From assembly GCA_003605055.1 (NCBI GenBank), contig QZKP01000025.1:1-48557 (forward strand): 48,557 nt of DNA. Direction: 5' to 3'. A program made the translations under genes and the position numbers. Origin of the DNA: Desulfarculus sp. (GTDB lineage: Bacteria > Desulfobacterota > Desulfarculia > Desulfarculales > Desulfarculaceae). The notes below the pieces were generated by a model. The model had not been told where the DNA came from. It did not search any database and was given only the letters and a program-made list of their open reading frames with translations. Of this stretch, positions 35,190 to 43,588 are shown one piece after another; the first letter of the stretch is position 1; each line of letters begins with the position of its first letter.

Positions 35190-35989
35190 GCCGCCCTGCC
35201 GTGTTCCATTGGCGCGCCGTCGTTGCCGCGCGGCCCGGCCATCACTTCCTGGGCCAGGGCCACATAGCTCTCGGCCCCGGAGCAGCGCATGTCGTAGAGG
35301 ATGGCGGGCAGACCGTGACTGGGGGCTTCGGACAGGCGCACGTTGCGCGGGATGACCGTTTCGTAGACCAGTTCCTTGAAGTGCCGGCGCACGTCCTCGG
35401 CCACCTGATGGGCCAGGTTGTTGCGCGTGTCGAACATGGTCAGCAGGATGCCCTCCAGTTGCATGCCGGGGTTGAAGGTGCGCCGCACCCGGGCCACGGT
35501 GTGCAACAGTTGGGTCAGCCCCTCCAGGGCGTAGTATTCGGTCTGCAGGGGGATCAGCACCCCCTGGGCCGCGGTGAGGGCGTTGAGGGTCAACAGCCCC
35601 AAGGAGGGCGGACAGTCCAGCAGCAGATAGCGGTAGTGTTCGGTCAGGGGGGCCAGCACCCGACCCAGCAGCCTCTCCCGGTCCGGGGTGTTGGCCAGCT
35701 CCACCTCGGCCCCGAACAGGTTAACGTCCGAGCCTATGATCTGCAGCTTGCTCAGGCTGGTGGGCCAGACCGCCTGGGCCGCCGGCACCTGGCCGATCAG
35801 CACGTGGTATAGGGTGGGCTGCCCGGGCTCGATGGTCACGCCCAGGCCGCTGGTGGCGTTGCCCTGGGGGTCGCAGTCCACCAGCAGGGTGGGCTGCTCG
35901 GCCAGGGCCAGGCTGGCCGCCAAATTGACGGCGGTGGTGGTCTTGCCCACTCCGCCCTTCTGATTGGCGATGGTGATGATTCGGCCCAT
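35186..35989 (-). CDS. parA: Chromosome-partitioning ATPase ParA/Soj
   Basis: A 267-residue Walker ATPase. The deviant P-loop NQKGGVGKTTTAVNLAASLA is at residues 9-28, Walker A' LLVDCDPQGNATSGLG near 35-50, and Walker B YLLLDCPPSLGLLTLNAL near 118-135. It is the first gene of parA-parB-yacP and moves ParB-parS complexes over the nucleoid. AGAGG precedes the ATG. It is not adjacent to gidB or other typical oriC neighbours, at least within this window. Confidence 0.96.
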   Translation of the reverse strand: MGRIITIANQKGGVGKTTTAVNLAASLALAEQPTLLVDCDPQGNATSGLGVTIEPGQPTLYHVLIGQVPAAQAVWPTSLSKLQIIGSDVNLFGAEVELANTPDRERLLGRVLAPLTEHYRYLLLDCPPSLGLLTLNALTAAQGVLIPLQTEYYALEGLTQLLHTVARVRRTFNPGMQLEGILLTMFDTRNNLAHQVAEDVRRHFKELVYETVIPRNVRLSEAPSHGLPAILYDMRCSGAESYVALAQEVMAGPRGNDGAPMEHGRAA

Positions 35990-35998
35990 GGCCTCTAA

Positions 35999-36028
35999 AA
36001 CTTAGCCGGGGCCGTCGGGCCTTGGCAA
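35999..36028 (-). promoter_or_regulatory. Weak promoter candidate of parA-parB-yacP
   Basis: On the minus strand TTGCCA (36028-36023, 5 of 6), 18-bp spacer, TAAGTT (36004-35999, 3 of 6). It lies only 10 bp before the ATG, which would leave almost no leader, so read-through from secF may matter more. Confidence 0.25.
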
Positions 36029-36055
36029 GCCAAAACGCCGCCCCGCCCCACTGGG

Positions 36056-37297
36056 TTATCTGCGCTTTTTCTTTTTGCCGGGCTTTTTCTTGCGCTTCTT
36101 GGCGCTGGACGCCTTGATCGGGCTGGTCTCCCGCTCCGTCCGCTCCGGCACCGCCTCCACCATCGGCTCCGTTGCCGCCCGCCGCACGGCCACGCTGCGG
36201 GCCGCCCGATGGGTCCCCCGGCGCTTGAAGCCCACCAGGGGCGAGCCCTCGGGCAGGGCCAATAGGATCGGGCTGGCCACATAGATGGAGGAGTAGGTGC
36301 CCACCCCCACGCCCACCAGCAGGGCCAGGGCGAAGTCCTGGATCACGCCCCCGCCCAGGATGTAAAGGCAGACCAAGACCAGCATGGTGGTGCCCGAGGT
36401 AAGGACGGTGCGGCTCAGGGTCTGGTTGATCGAGGCGTTGATTACCTCGGACAGGGGGGTCTTGCCCGACTTCTTCAGGTTTTCGCGGATGCGGTCGAAG
36501 ACGATGATGGTGTCGTTGAGCGAGTAGCCGATGATGGTCAAAAGCGCGGCCACCGTGGCCAGGGTGAACTCCCTATCCAGCAGGCTGAACACGCCCACGG
36601 TGATGGCCACGTCGTGGATCAGGGCCACGATGGCCCCCAGGGCGTAGCGCAGCTTCATCAGCCAGCACATACCCACTGTAACCACCAAGGCGGTGATGAT
36701 CAGCCAGACGGTGGCGCTGCCCTCCTCGCCTCCGGCCGTGCTGATCAAGGCCTGCACGATCAGGGTGGCCGCCACCAGGACGGCGGCGGTCAACGCGGCC
36801 AGGCCCCATTTTTGCTCAAAGCGGCCGGAGATGTAGACCACGATCATCAAAATGGCGTAGAAGATGGCCAATAGGGCCTTTTCGCGCAGGTCCTTGCCCA
36901 CCTTGGGCCCCACCATCTCCACCCGCCGCACCTCGAACCCATCGGCGCCGTACTTGGCGGCCAGGTTCGCGCGCACCCGCTCGGCCAGGCCTTGCAGGTT
37001 TTTCCTCTTCTGCTCGTCGCGGATCAGGTACTCGTGGTTCTTCTTTTCGCCGAAGCGCTGCACCAGCGAGTTGCCCATGCCCAGCGGCTTGAGCGCCTCC
37101 TTGATGGCCGCCGGGTCGGTGGCCGCCTTGAAGCGCACCTGCACCAGGATGCCGCCGGCGAAGTCAACGCCGTAGTTGGGCCCTCCGTGGGCTATCAGAG
37201 AGACGATAGCCATTAAGATCAAGAGGCCCGAGAGGATGAAGGCCTTGAAACGCTGGCCTATAAAACCAAGGTTGATGTCCGGTTTAATCAGTTCCAT
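36056..37297 (-). CDS. secF: Protein translocase subunit SecF, with membrane insertion and basic tail
   Basis: A 413-residue RND-type subunit of SecDF, which uses proton motive force to help pull proteins across the membrane. Standard motifs are YGVDFAGGILVQVRF (first periplasmic domain), IGYSLNDTIIVFDRIRENLK and LSRTVLTSGTTMLVLVCLYI. It is about 100 residues longer than usual. About 60 extra residues with two hydrophobic stretches lie between RFEQKW and LRYALGAIVALIHDVAITVG, which are normally contiguous. The C-terminus adds a tail of about 60 residues ending in a Lys/Arg run. Distal gene of queA-tgt-yajC-secD-secF; 22 bp after secD. Confidence 0.95.
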   Translation of the reverse strand: MELIKPDINLGFIGQRFKAFILSGLLILMAIVSLIAHGGPNYGVDFAGGILVQVRFKAATDPAAIKEALKPLGMGNSLVQRFGEKKNHEYLIRDEQKRKNLQGLAERVRANLAAKYGADGFEVRRVEMVGPKVGKDLREKALLAIFYAILMIVVYISGRFEQKWGLAALTAAVLVAATLIVQALISTAGGEEGSATVWLIITALVVTVGMCWLMKLRYALGAIVALIHDVAITVGVFSLLDREFTLATVAALLTIIGYSLNDTIIVFDRIRENLKKSGKTPLSEVINASINQTLSRTVLTSGTTMLVLVCLYILGGGVIQDFALALLVGVGVGTYSSIYVASPILLALPEGSPLVGFKRRGTHRAARSVAVRRAATEPMVEAVPERTERETSPIKASSAKKRKKKPGKKKKRR

Positions 37298-37319
37298 GGA
37301 TGCTCCGCGCTCCCCGGCC

Positions 37320-38924
37320 CTAGATAAGGAGCCGCTTGGGCCTGAACTGGTGCAGGTAAAGATCGAATAGCAGCCTGGTGAAGGTGATAGCCGTGAACAG
37401 CGAGCTGATGATGCCCAGGGACAGAGTCACCGCAAATCCCCGGATGGGGCCGGTGCCGAACTGGAACAGGACCAGGGCCGTGATCAGGGTGGTGATGTTG
37501 GCGTCCAGGATGGTCAGGGTGGCCTTGGAATAGCCGGCTTCCACCGCCGCATAAGGCGTTTTGCCCAGGCGCTGCTCCTCGCGGATGCGCTCGTTGATGA
37601 GCACGTTGGCGTCCACGGCCATGCCGATGGTCAGGATGATGCCCGCGATGCCCGGCAGGGTCAGGGTGGCCTGGAAGACGGCCAGAGCGGCCACGATGAT
37701 CACCAAGTTAAGCATCAGGGCCAAGTTGGCCAATACGCCGGCCAGGCGGTAGTAGAACAAGATGAAGGCCACCACCAGAACGAAGCCCACCACCATGGAC
37801 AATAAGCCATGCTCGATGGAGTCCTGCCCCAGGCTGGGGCCCACCGTGCGCTCCTCCAGTATCTTCACCGGCGCGGGCAGGGCGCCCGAACGCAGCACCA
37901 CCGCCAGGTCGCGGGCCTCTTCCATGGTGAAGTCCCCGGAGATGCGCGCCTCGCCCCGGGTGATGGGCTCCTGGATCACCGGCGCGGACTGCGCCTTGCC
38001 GTCCAAGATGATGGCCAGGCGCTTCTTGACGTTGCGGGTGGTGATGTCGGCGAACTGGCGGGAGCCCCGGCTGTCAAAGGCCACAGACACGTAGGGTTCG
38101 TTGTACTGGGAGTCCACCTGCACCCGGGCGTCGGTGATGGTCTCGCCGGTCATGGCCACCCGCTTAAATACCACGATAGGCTCTTTGTCCACCATGCGGG
38201 TGTTGCGGTCCCGCCGGTAGAGGTACATCAACTCGGCTCCCGGCGGCAGGGTGGCCTTGGTGACCGCGGCGGGGTTCACCGACTCGTCCACCAACTTGAA
38301 CTCCAGTTGAGCGGTCTTGCCGATCAGGGCTATGGCCCGCTGGGAGTCCTTTATCCCGGGCAGCTGCACCAGGATGCGGCCCTCTGGCTGGGGCAAGATC
38401 TCCGGCTCGGTCACCCCGAATTGGTCTATCCGGTTGCGGATCGTCTCCAGGGCCTGGGTGGAGGCCTGCTCCTCAATGCGCTTGACCGCCTCGGGCTTTA
38501 GCTGCAGGCCCATCGCGATCTTGCCGTCGGGCAGGGTCCGCGCGGGCAGCAGCTTGTAGTCCGGGTAGTTGCGCAAGACCATGTCCTCGAACTTGGCCCG
38601 GTCGCTGTCGTGCAGCAGGGTGAGGGTGATGGTGTTGTCCAGGTGGGTCTCCGGGTGGGTGGCGCGGATCTTGTCCTCGCGCATCCGGCGCACCAACTCC
38701 TGGCTGGAGCGCTCCACGGAAGAGGCCACCGCCTTGGCCACCTCCACCTCCAGGATCAGGTGCATGCCGCCCTGCAGGTCCAGGCCCAAGCGAATCTTTT
38801 CGGTGGGCAGGAAGCTCCGCCACCAGGCGGGCAGCTTGCCGCCCAGGCTGGGCACCAGGAATAGCAGGGACAAGACTATCACCGCCGCCACCAAAGAGGC
38901 CTTCAAGACGAAGTTCTTAGGCAA
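37320..38924 (-). CDS. secD: Protein translocase subunit SecD
   Basis: A 534-residue SecD partner of SecF. N-terminal helix, then KIRLGLDLQGGMHLILEVEV (signature of the periplasmic P1 domain), RNRIDQFGVTEPEILPQPEG, and the C-terminal RND half with GIAGIILTIGMAVDANVLIN and the terminal GFAVTLSLGIISSLFTAITF. The TTG at 38924 is chosen: AGAGGAG lies just upstream and residues before it (Gly/Arg-rich) are unlike the family. Co-transcribed with yajC and secF. Confidence 0.96.
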   Translation of the reverse strand: MPKNFVLKASLVAAVIVLSLLFLVPSLGGKLPAWWRSFLPTEKIRLGLDLQGGMHLILEVEVAKAVASSVERSSQELVRRMREDKIRATHPETHLDNTITLTLLHDSDRAKFEDMVLRNYPDYKLLPARTLPDGKIAMGLQLKPEAVKRIEEQASTQALETIRNRIDQFGVTEPEILPQPEGRILVQLPGIKDSQRAIALIGKTAQLEFKLVDESVNPAAVTKATLPPGAELMYLYRRDRNTRMVDKEPIVVFKRVAMTGETITDARVQVDSQYNEPYVSVAFDSRGSRQFADITTRNVKKRLAIILDGKAQSAPVIQEPITRGEARISGDFTMEEARDLAVVLRSGALPAPVKILEERTVGPSLGQDSIEHGLLSMVVGFVLVVAFILFYYRLAGVLANLALMLNLVIIVAALAVFQATLTLPGIAGIILTIGMAVDANVLINERIREEQRLGKTPYAAVEAGYSKATLTILDANITTLITALVLFQFGTGPIRGFAVTLSLGIISSLFTAITFTRLLFDLYLHQFRPKRLLI

Positions 38925-39016
38925 GGTCCGCTCCTCTTGCAACAACGTCCCCACGTCCCCGCCGCCCCCCCGGCGTCGGGGGGCGGCCATGGGGCCCGCG
39001 GGGCCGGTTAGGCGAG

Positions 39017-39400
39017 CTACTTCTTTTTGGCTGGCGCCTGGGCCGGGGCTCCGCTAGCCAGGCCGGCCACATTGGCCCGGTTGATCTTGACCCGCACCTG
39101 GGGGGCGATCTCCACCACCAGGCTCTGGTCGTCCACGCCAGTGACCCGGCCGTAGATGCCGCCGCCGGTGATGACCTGGTCGCCCTTTTTGATGGACGAC
39201 AGCATCTCGCGATGGGCCTTGGCCTTCTTCTGCTGGGGCCGGATCAACAGGAAGTAGAAGATCACGAACATCAGCACCAGCATGGGAATGGGGCCGGACA
39301 AAAGCCCGCCCAGGCCCCCCGAGCTCTCGCCGGCCTTGCCGGCGGCTTGCTGGCCTGTGCCCAGGGCCCAGGCTACACCAGCATGAAACAGATCCAGCAT
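39017..39400 (-). CDS. yajC: Preprotein translocase subunit YajC
   Basis: A 127-residue single-TM protein of the SecDF-YajC complex: helix PIPMLVLMFVIFYFLLIRPQ, then QQKKAKAHREMLSSIKKGDQ and the beta region ITGGGIYGRVTGVDD. It is a little longer than the usual 90-115 because of a Gly/Ala-rich start and an Ala/Lys tail. AGGAGG just after the tgt stop serves as ribosome site. Confidence 0.95.
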   Translation of the reverse strand: MLDLFHAGVAWALGTGQQAAGKAGESSGGLGGLLSGPIPMLVLMFVIFYFLLIRPQQKKAKAHREMLSSIKKGDQVITGGGIYGRVTGVDDQSLVVEIAPQVRVKINRANVAGLASGAPAQAPAKKK

Positions 39401-39409
39401 GTCTTCCTC

Positions 39410-40543
39410 CTAGTTAGGTAGGGCCTCTTCGCCCCGCCCCTCCTCCAGGCAAGAGAAAAAGCCGCGGGCAAAGGACTCGTATGCGTCTTGAACGATGGCC
39501 CGGCGCAGACCGGCCATCAGCTGCAGCACATAGTAAAGGTTGTGTATGGTGTTGAGTCTGTAGCTCAACAGCTCCCGGGCCATGAACAAATGGCGCAGAT
39601 AGGCCCGGCTGTAGCCCCGGCAGGTGTAGCAGCCGCAAGCCTCCTCCACCGGCTGGGGGTCGTCCTTGTAGCGGGCGTTACGGAGGTTCAGCCGCCCGCG
39701 GGCCGTGAGCAGGGTGCCGTTGCGGGCCATGCGGGTGGGCAGCACGCAGTCGAACATGTCCACCCCCAGCCCCACGCAGCGCACCAAGTCCGCGGGCTCT
39801 CCCACGCCCATCAGATACACCGGTTTGTCCGCCGGAAGCAAGGGCGCGGTGCGCGCGATAACCTCCATCATCTCTTCCTTGGCCTCGCCCACGCTCAGCC
39901 CGCCCAGGGCAAAACCGTCCATATCCAGGGCGCAGACCGACTCCACGCTCCGAGCCCGCAGGTCATAATACACCCCCCCCTGCACGATTCCCAGCAGGGC
40001 GCCGCCTTTTTCGCTGCGGGCGGCCAGGGCCCGGGCCGCCCAGCGGGCGTCGCGGGCCAAGGCCTGCTCCAGGTAGCCGCGCGCGGCCCCGGCCGGCGGG
40101 CACTCGTCCAGGACCATCATCAAGTCCGAGTCCAGCTCCTCTTGGGCGGCCACCACCGCCTCGGGGGTCAGGCGCATCAACTCGCCGTCCAGGTGGGAGC
40201 GGAAGCTCACACCCTCTTCGTCCAACCGGCGCAGGCCGCTCAGGGAGAAGACCTGATACCCGCCGCTGTCGGTGAGGATGGGCCCCTGCCACCCCATGAA
40301 ACAATGCAGGCCGCCCAGGCCGGCCACCACCTGACAGCCTGGCCGCAGCATCAGGTGGTAGGTGTTGGCCAGCACCAACTCGGCCCCCAGCCCGGCCACC
40401 TCCTCCGGGGTCAGCCCCTTGACCGAAGCCTGGGTGCCCACCGGCATGAACACCGGCGTCTGCACCGGCCCCCGCCGGGTCTGCATGAGCCCGCAGCGGG
40501 CCCCGGCGCTCCGGGCGGTGGTGACGAAACTCAGGCGCCCCAT
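39410..40543 (-). CDS. tgt: Queuine tRNA-ribosyltransferase
   Basis: A 377-residue TIM-barrel enzyme exchanging G34 of GUN-anticodon tRNAs for preQ1. TPVFMPVGTQASVKGLTPEE at residues 29-48, TDSGGYQVFSL with active-site Asp92, MGVGEPADLVRCVGLGVDMF and the nucleophilic-aspartate region MFDCVLPTRMARNG, and the zinc site CGCYTCRGYSRAYLRHLF are all present. It starts 2 bp after the queA stop. Supplies the base-exchange step to which QueE (17885-18526) contributes upstream. Confidence 0.97.
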   Translation of the reverse strand: MGRLSFVTTARSAGARCGLMQTRRGPVQTPVFMPVGTQASVKGLTPEEVAGLGAELVLANTYHLMLRPGCQVVAGLGGLHCFMGWQGPILTDSGGYQVFSLSGLRRLDEEGVSFRSHLDGELMRLTPEAVVAAQEELDSDLMMVLDECPPAGAARGYLEQALARDARWAARALAARSEKGGALLGIVQGGVYYDLRARSVESVCALDMDGFALGGLSVGEAKEEMMEVIARTAPLLPADKPVYLMGVGEPADLVRCVGLGVDMFDCVLPTRMARNGTLLTARGRLNLRNARYKDDPQPVEEACGCYTCRGYSRAYLRHLFMARELLSYRLNTIHNLYYVLQLMAGLRRAIVQDAYESFARGFFSCLEEGRGEEALPN

Positions 40544-40545
40544 GC

Positions 40546-41637
40546 TCAGATAATCAGCATGGCGTCGCCGAAGCTGTAAAAACGGTATCGTCTTGTCACC
40601 GCCTCGGCATAGGCCTCTAGCACCCGCTCACGCCCGGCCAGGGCCGCCACCAGCATCAACAGGGTGGTGCGCGGCAGGTGGAAATTGGTCAACAGCCCGT
40701 CCGTCACCCGGAATTCATGGCCTGGCGCGATCAACAGGTCGCACCAGCCCTGGCCCGGCTGGGGGACTCCGCCCGGCCCCACCCGCCACTCCAGGGCCCG
40801 CAGGCTGGTGGTGCCCACGGCGATCACCCGCCCGCCGCGCGCCTTGGTCCGGGCCACGGCCTGGCTCAGCGCCGGCGCCGTCTCCACCCACTCGGCGTGC
40901 AGGCGGCCGGCGGCCAGGTCCGCGGCCGAGGGCTCGGCAAAGGTGCCGTAGCCCACGTGCAGGGTCAGGGCCGCCATCTCCACCCCCCGCCGGCCCAGAG
41001 CGGCCAACAGCTCCCGGCTCAGGTGCAACCCGGCCGTGGGCGCGGCCACCGCGCCGGGGCAGGCGGCATACACGGTTTGGTAGCGTTCCCGGTCCTGGGG
41101 ACCGGGGCCCAGGGGACGCTTGATATAGGGCGGCAGGGGGGTCTGGCCCCTTTCCTGGGCCACGGCCAGGGCCGGACCGGGGAACTCCACTACGGCCTGG
41201 CCCCGGGCCCGGCGCTCCCGCACCTCCAGCCAAAGCTCGGGTTGGCCCCGCAAGAGCAGCCGCGCGCCGGGCCCCAGCGGCCGGTGGGAGCGCAGCAGGC
41301 ATTGGTGCAGCTCCCCTCCCCCGGCCAGGCGCTCCAAGGGCTGGGCCGGACTAAGCAGCAGCACCTCCACCCGCCCGCCGCTGGGCTTATATGCCAGCAG
41401 CCGGGCCGGCACCACCTGGGTCTGGTTGAGCACCAGCAGGTCGCCTGGTCTGAGCAGTCTGGTCAGCCGGGCCACCTTCTCGTGGACCGCCCCTCCGCCG
41501 TTTTTCCCCAGCAGCATCAGCCGGGCCTGCACCCGCCGCCTGGCCGGGCCCTGGGCGATGAGACCAGGCGGCAGATGGTAGTCGTAGGCGGCCAGGGGGT
41601 CGCACCCTTGCTCCGATTTTGGGCTGGCTAGGATCAT
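40546..41637 (-). CDS. queA: S-adenosylmethionine:tRNA ribosyltransferase-isomerase
   Basis: A 363-residue enzyme converting preQ1-tRNA to epoxyqueuosine-tRNA using the ribosyl part of SAM. YDYHLPPGLIAQGPARRR near the start, LVLNQTQVVPARLLAYKPSG (about 70-89), TPLPPYIKRPLGPG, AAPTAGLHLSRELLAAL and the end TNFHLPRTTLLMLVAALAG with YRFYSFGDAMLI are diagnostic. The ATG at 41637 follows a GTG in the same frame; either may be used. First gene of a five-gene operon with tgt, yajC, secD and secF, with a strong promoter upstream. Confidence 0.97.
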   Translation of the reverse strand: MILASPKSEQGCDPLAAYDYHLPPGLIAQGPARRRVQARLMLLGKNGGGAVHEKVARLTRLLRPGDLLVLNQTQVVPARLLAYKPSGGRVEVLLLSPAQPLERLAGGGELHQCLLRSHRPLGPGARLLLRGQPELWLEVRERRARGQAVVEFPGPALAVAQERGQTPLPPYIKRPLGPGPQDRERYQTVYAACPGAVAAPTAGLHLSRELLAALGRRGVEMAALTLHVGYGTFAEPSAADLAAGRLHAEWVETAPALSQAVARTKARGGRVIAVGTTSLRALEWRVGPGGVPQPGQGWCDLLIAPGHEFRVTDGLLTNFHLPRTTLLMLVAALAGRERVLEAYAEAVTRRYRFYSFGDAMLII

Positions 41638-41760
41638 CACCCCCGACTGGGCCCCCAGCTTCGGGCCGGGCTCTGCGCCTGGGTTGGCCGCATGGGCCTA
41701 GGCGACGTAACTTCTTAATAACAGCGGCGGTTGCCCATCAACCTCCGACTGGAACTTTGC

Positions 41761-41789
41761 ATGATATTCCGGGGTCCAGGGCTTGTCAA
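41761..41789 (-). promoter_or_regulatory. Strong sigma70-type promoter of queA-tgt-yajC-secDF
   Basis: On the minus strand perfect TTGACA (41789-41784), 17-bp spacer, TATCAT (41766-41761, 5 of 6). The predicted start near 41754 leaves a leader of about 115 nt. Confidence 0.75.
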
Positions 41790-41796
41790 GGAGAGG

Positions 41797-41843
41797 CCAG
41801 CCCTTCGACCGGCCGCTTGCGCGGGGGCCGGCTGGGGTTTTTT
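41797..41843 (+). terminator. Terminator-like structure with no gene upstream on its strand
   Basis: CCAG...CCGGCC and GGCCGG-CTGG form a two-part stem with an 11-nt apical loop and a one-sided bulge, then GG and six T at 41838-41843. It reads on the plus strand, but the nearest upstream gene (queA) is on the minus strand. It could end a short unannotated RNA starting within 41640-41780. The rest of 41641-41936 holds only the queA promoter and a TTGACA at 41845-41850 without a convincing -10. Confidence 0.4.
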
Positions 41844-41936
41844 CTTGACAGGCCGCCGGGATATAAACACCATAGGTGGGTGCCTGCGCCGCCCCCGGGC
41901 GGCCAGCCTCCAAAACCTCATGGCCGGAGCGTGCTT

Positions 41937-42113
41937 ATGCCCATATACGTCAAGTGCAAGACAGAAGGATGCGGCGCCGATGTCCAGGCCGCGCAGTATG
42001 CCCAGGTAGCCAAAGACAAGTTGTCTGAGGTGCTGCACAAGAAAAATTACTATCTGTGCCCCAAATGCGGCAAGGTCCAGACCTACGTGCTGGATGACCA
42101 TTTCGAAGCCTGA
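41937..42113 (+). CDS. Small zinc-ribbon protein
   Basis: A 58-residue protein with a C-x(5)-C pair (CKTEGC) near the start and CPKCGK at about 43-48, enough for one zinc ribbon. The middle is a short helix (AQVAKDKLSEVLHKKNY). It ends TYVLDDHFEA. I know similar small ribbons in deltaproteobacteria without assigned function. GGAGC precedes the ATG. It converges on the next gene through a shared bidirectional terminator. Confidence 0.75.
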   Translation: MPIYVKCKTEGCGADVQAAQYAQVAKDKLSEVLHKKNYYLCPKCGKVQTYVLDDHFEA

Positions 42114-42128
42114 TCCAGCGGTCCCAGG

Positions 42129-42157
42129 CAAAAAACGGCGGGCCCCGCGGCCCGCCG
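42129..42157. terminator. Bidirectional terminator between the zinc-ribbon gene and the minus-strand membrane protein
   Basis: CGGCGGGCC and GGCCCGCCG form a perfect 9-bp stem with a 4-nt loop. On the minus strand the stem is followed by TTTTTT (41 bp after the minus gene ends), on the plus strand by TCCATTTT. Confidence 0.88.
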
Positions 42158-42178
42158 TCCATTTTGAACGCATGCGGC

Positions 42179-42844
42179 CTAGGAGCGGCGATCCGAGCCG
42201 CGGAACACCCGCAGGCCCAGCATGACCACGACGCGCAGGAACTCGATGAACAGCAGCCCGGTCACCACCAGGGCCGCCACGCTGAGCAGGCGGGGCATGA
42301 AGTTTTCCCAACTCCATTCCTCGCCGGAGAACAGACCCTCCTCCAAGAACAGGAACTCCAGGACGCCCCAGCCCGCCGGGGGCACCCGGCGGCCCTGCTC
42401 CTGCAGCAGGCCCAGCTTGTGCGGGGCCACCACCTTGGGGAACAACAGGCGCAGGAATATGGGCACGGGCGGCGGCCCCCGGAAGATGCGGCTGCCCTCG
42501 GCGTGGCGCTCCAGTAGGTCCGTGGTGGCGTGGCGCAGATACAGGGCTACCGGCACCACGGGTATGATGGTGGTGGGGCCCCGTTCAAATTCATTGATGT
42601 CAAATAGGCTTTCTTCGGTGATCAGCTCATCGGTGATAATTGGTACGATATCCTGATACTTGTACACCAACCAGCCCATGCCTGGGTCAGGAGGCATGCG
42701 CAGATGATCGGTGGCTTGCTCGACCTGGAAGGTGAAGAGCGGCTCCAGGAGGTATTGCGCGCTGTACACCGAGGCCGAGGCCGGCGAGGCCCCCAGACAC
42801 AGCAACAGCAACAACCATGTGGCCGCAGCTATTTTAGACACCAT
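42179..42844 (-). CDS. Unknown exported, C-terminally anchored protein
   Basis: A 221-residue protein I do not recognise. It has an N-terminal signal peptide (WLLLLLCLGASPASAS, cleavage after ASA) and a soluble part rich in hydrophobic and Pro residues (PVPIFLRLLFPKVVAPHKLG). One C-terminal helix (LLSVAALVVTGLLFIEFLRV) is followed by a basic end (GLRVFRGSDRRS). This is a signal, periplasmic domain, TM anchor and cytosolic basic tail layout. The ATG at 42844 has AAGGA ten bases upstream; a GTG at 42853 is possible. A TATGAT box lies upstream at about 42893-42898 on the minus strand. Confidence 0.75.
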   Translation of the reverse strand: MVSKIAAATWLLLLLCLGASPASASVYSAQYLLEPLFTFQVEQATDHLRMPPDPGMGWLVYKYQDIVPIITDELITEESLFDINEFERGPTTIIPVVPVALYLRHATTDLLERHAEGSRIFRGPPPVPIFLRLLFPKVVAPHKLGLLQEQGRRVPPAGWGVLEFLFLEEGLFSGEEWSWENFMPRLLSVAALVVTGLLFIEFLRVVVMLGLRVFRGSDRRS

Positions 42845-42957
42845 ATTCAGCACGTTCCTTGCGCACCATTCGCATTGCGTAAGCTTTTAATAATCATAAC
42901 ATCGCCGGAGTTCGAATCCAACCGGCAAGTAGCCGGGCGGCCCCACCCCCGCGCGTC

Positions 42958-42987
42958 TTGACAAGGCGCTGTGCCTTGGCCTAGCTT
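42958..42987 (+). promoter_or_regulatory. Promoter candidate of the Yip1-like gene
   Basis: Perfect TTGACA (42958-42963), 18-bp spacer, TAGCTT (42982-42987, 3 of 6), about 35 bp before the start. Confidence 0.4.
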
Positions 42988-43021
42988 GGCCCAGTAAACG
43001 CGACCCCGGAGAGTTGGAGCA

Positions 43022-43588
43022 TTGGATATTCAGGCAAGGGATTTCAACTGGCGGCAACCGGCCAGCTTCTTCCAAGTGGTCTGGGGCGCGGCCCGGCGGC
43101 CGGTGAGTTTTTTCCGGACGCTGCCCCCTGAAGGGGGCCTTCTCTCTCCCCTGATCTTTTTGGTGGTGGTGCAGGCCTCCCCCTTGGCGGCGGTGCTGCT
43201 CAAGGGCGCCCCCCCGGGGGTGGCGCTGGCCAATTTCTTATCCAACCTTTTATTGTCTCTGCTCTTCGCCTCCCTGTTTTGCCTCACCGGCCGATTTCTC
43301 ATGCGCAGCGCCCTGCCCCTGGCCGGCTTTTTTCGGGTCTATGCCTACTCCTGCGGGGTGTGGGTGCTGTCGGCCCTGGCGCCTTTTTTGCCCAGCAGCC
43401 TGGCCCTGCCCCTGATAATCGCCCTGGCGCTTTACGTGCTGATACTCTTGTTCGTGGGGCTGCGGGTGGGCGCGGGGCTTTCCCTGCCCTTGGCCGCCGG
43501 GGTGCTGGTGATATCGGTGATGGCGCTGGCCCTGCTGCTCAGCCTGCTGGGACCGGCCCAGACGGTGACGACCAACACCGCGGGTTAG
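43022..43588 (+). CDS. Yip1-domain-like integral membrane protein
   Basis: A 188-residue polytopic protein. A short cytosolic start (FFQVVWGAARRPVSFFRTLP) is typical of bacterial YIP1-family proteins, followed by about five helices (for example PLIFLVVVQASPLAAVLL, LLLSLLFASLFCLTGRFLM, LALPLIIALALYVLILLFVG). The role of this family in bacteria is unknown. It starts at TTG with GGAG upstream. The last four bases overlap the 3' end of the convergent small gene. Confidence 0.8.
   Translation: MDIQARDFNWRQPASFFQVVWGAARRPVSFFRTLPPEGGLLSPLIFLVVVQASPLAAVLLKGAPPGVALANFLSNLLLSLLFASLFCLTGRFLMRSALPLAGFFRVYAYSCGVWVLSALAPFLPSSLALPLIIALALYVLILLFVGLRVGAGLSLPLAAGVLVISVMALALLLSLLGPAQTVTTNTAG

Noticed and set aside
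34281..36055. Replication origin or parS sites near parAB
   Set aside because: I found no parS consensus palindrome and no DnaA-box cluster; parAB alone does not prove an origin.
38925..38990. Upstream ATG start for secD
   Set aside because: The added Gly/Arg-rich residues are unlike SecD, and the TTG at 38924 has a good ribosome site.
42911..42920. GTTCGAATCC resembling a tRNA T-loop
   Set aside because: The flanking bases do not form a 5-bp T-stem and there is no anticodon or acceptor stem. Chance match.
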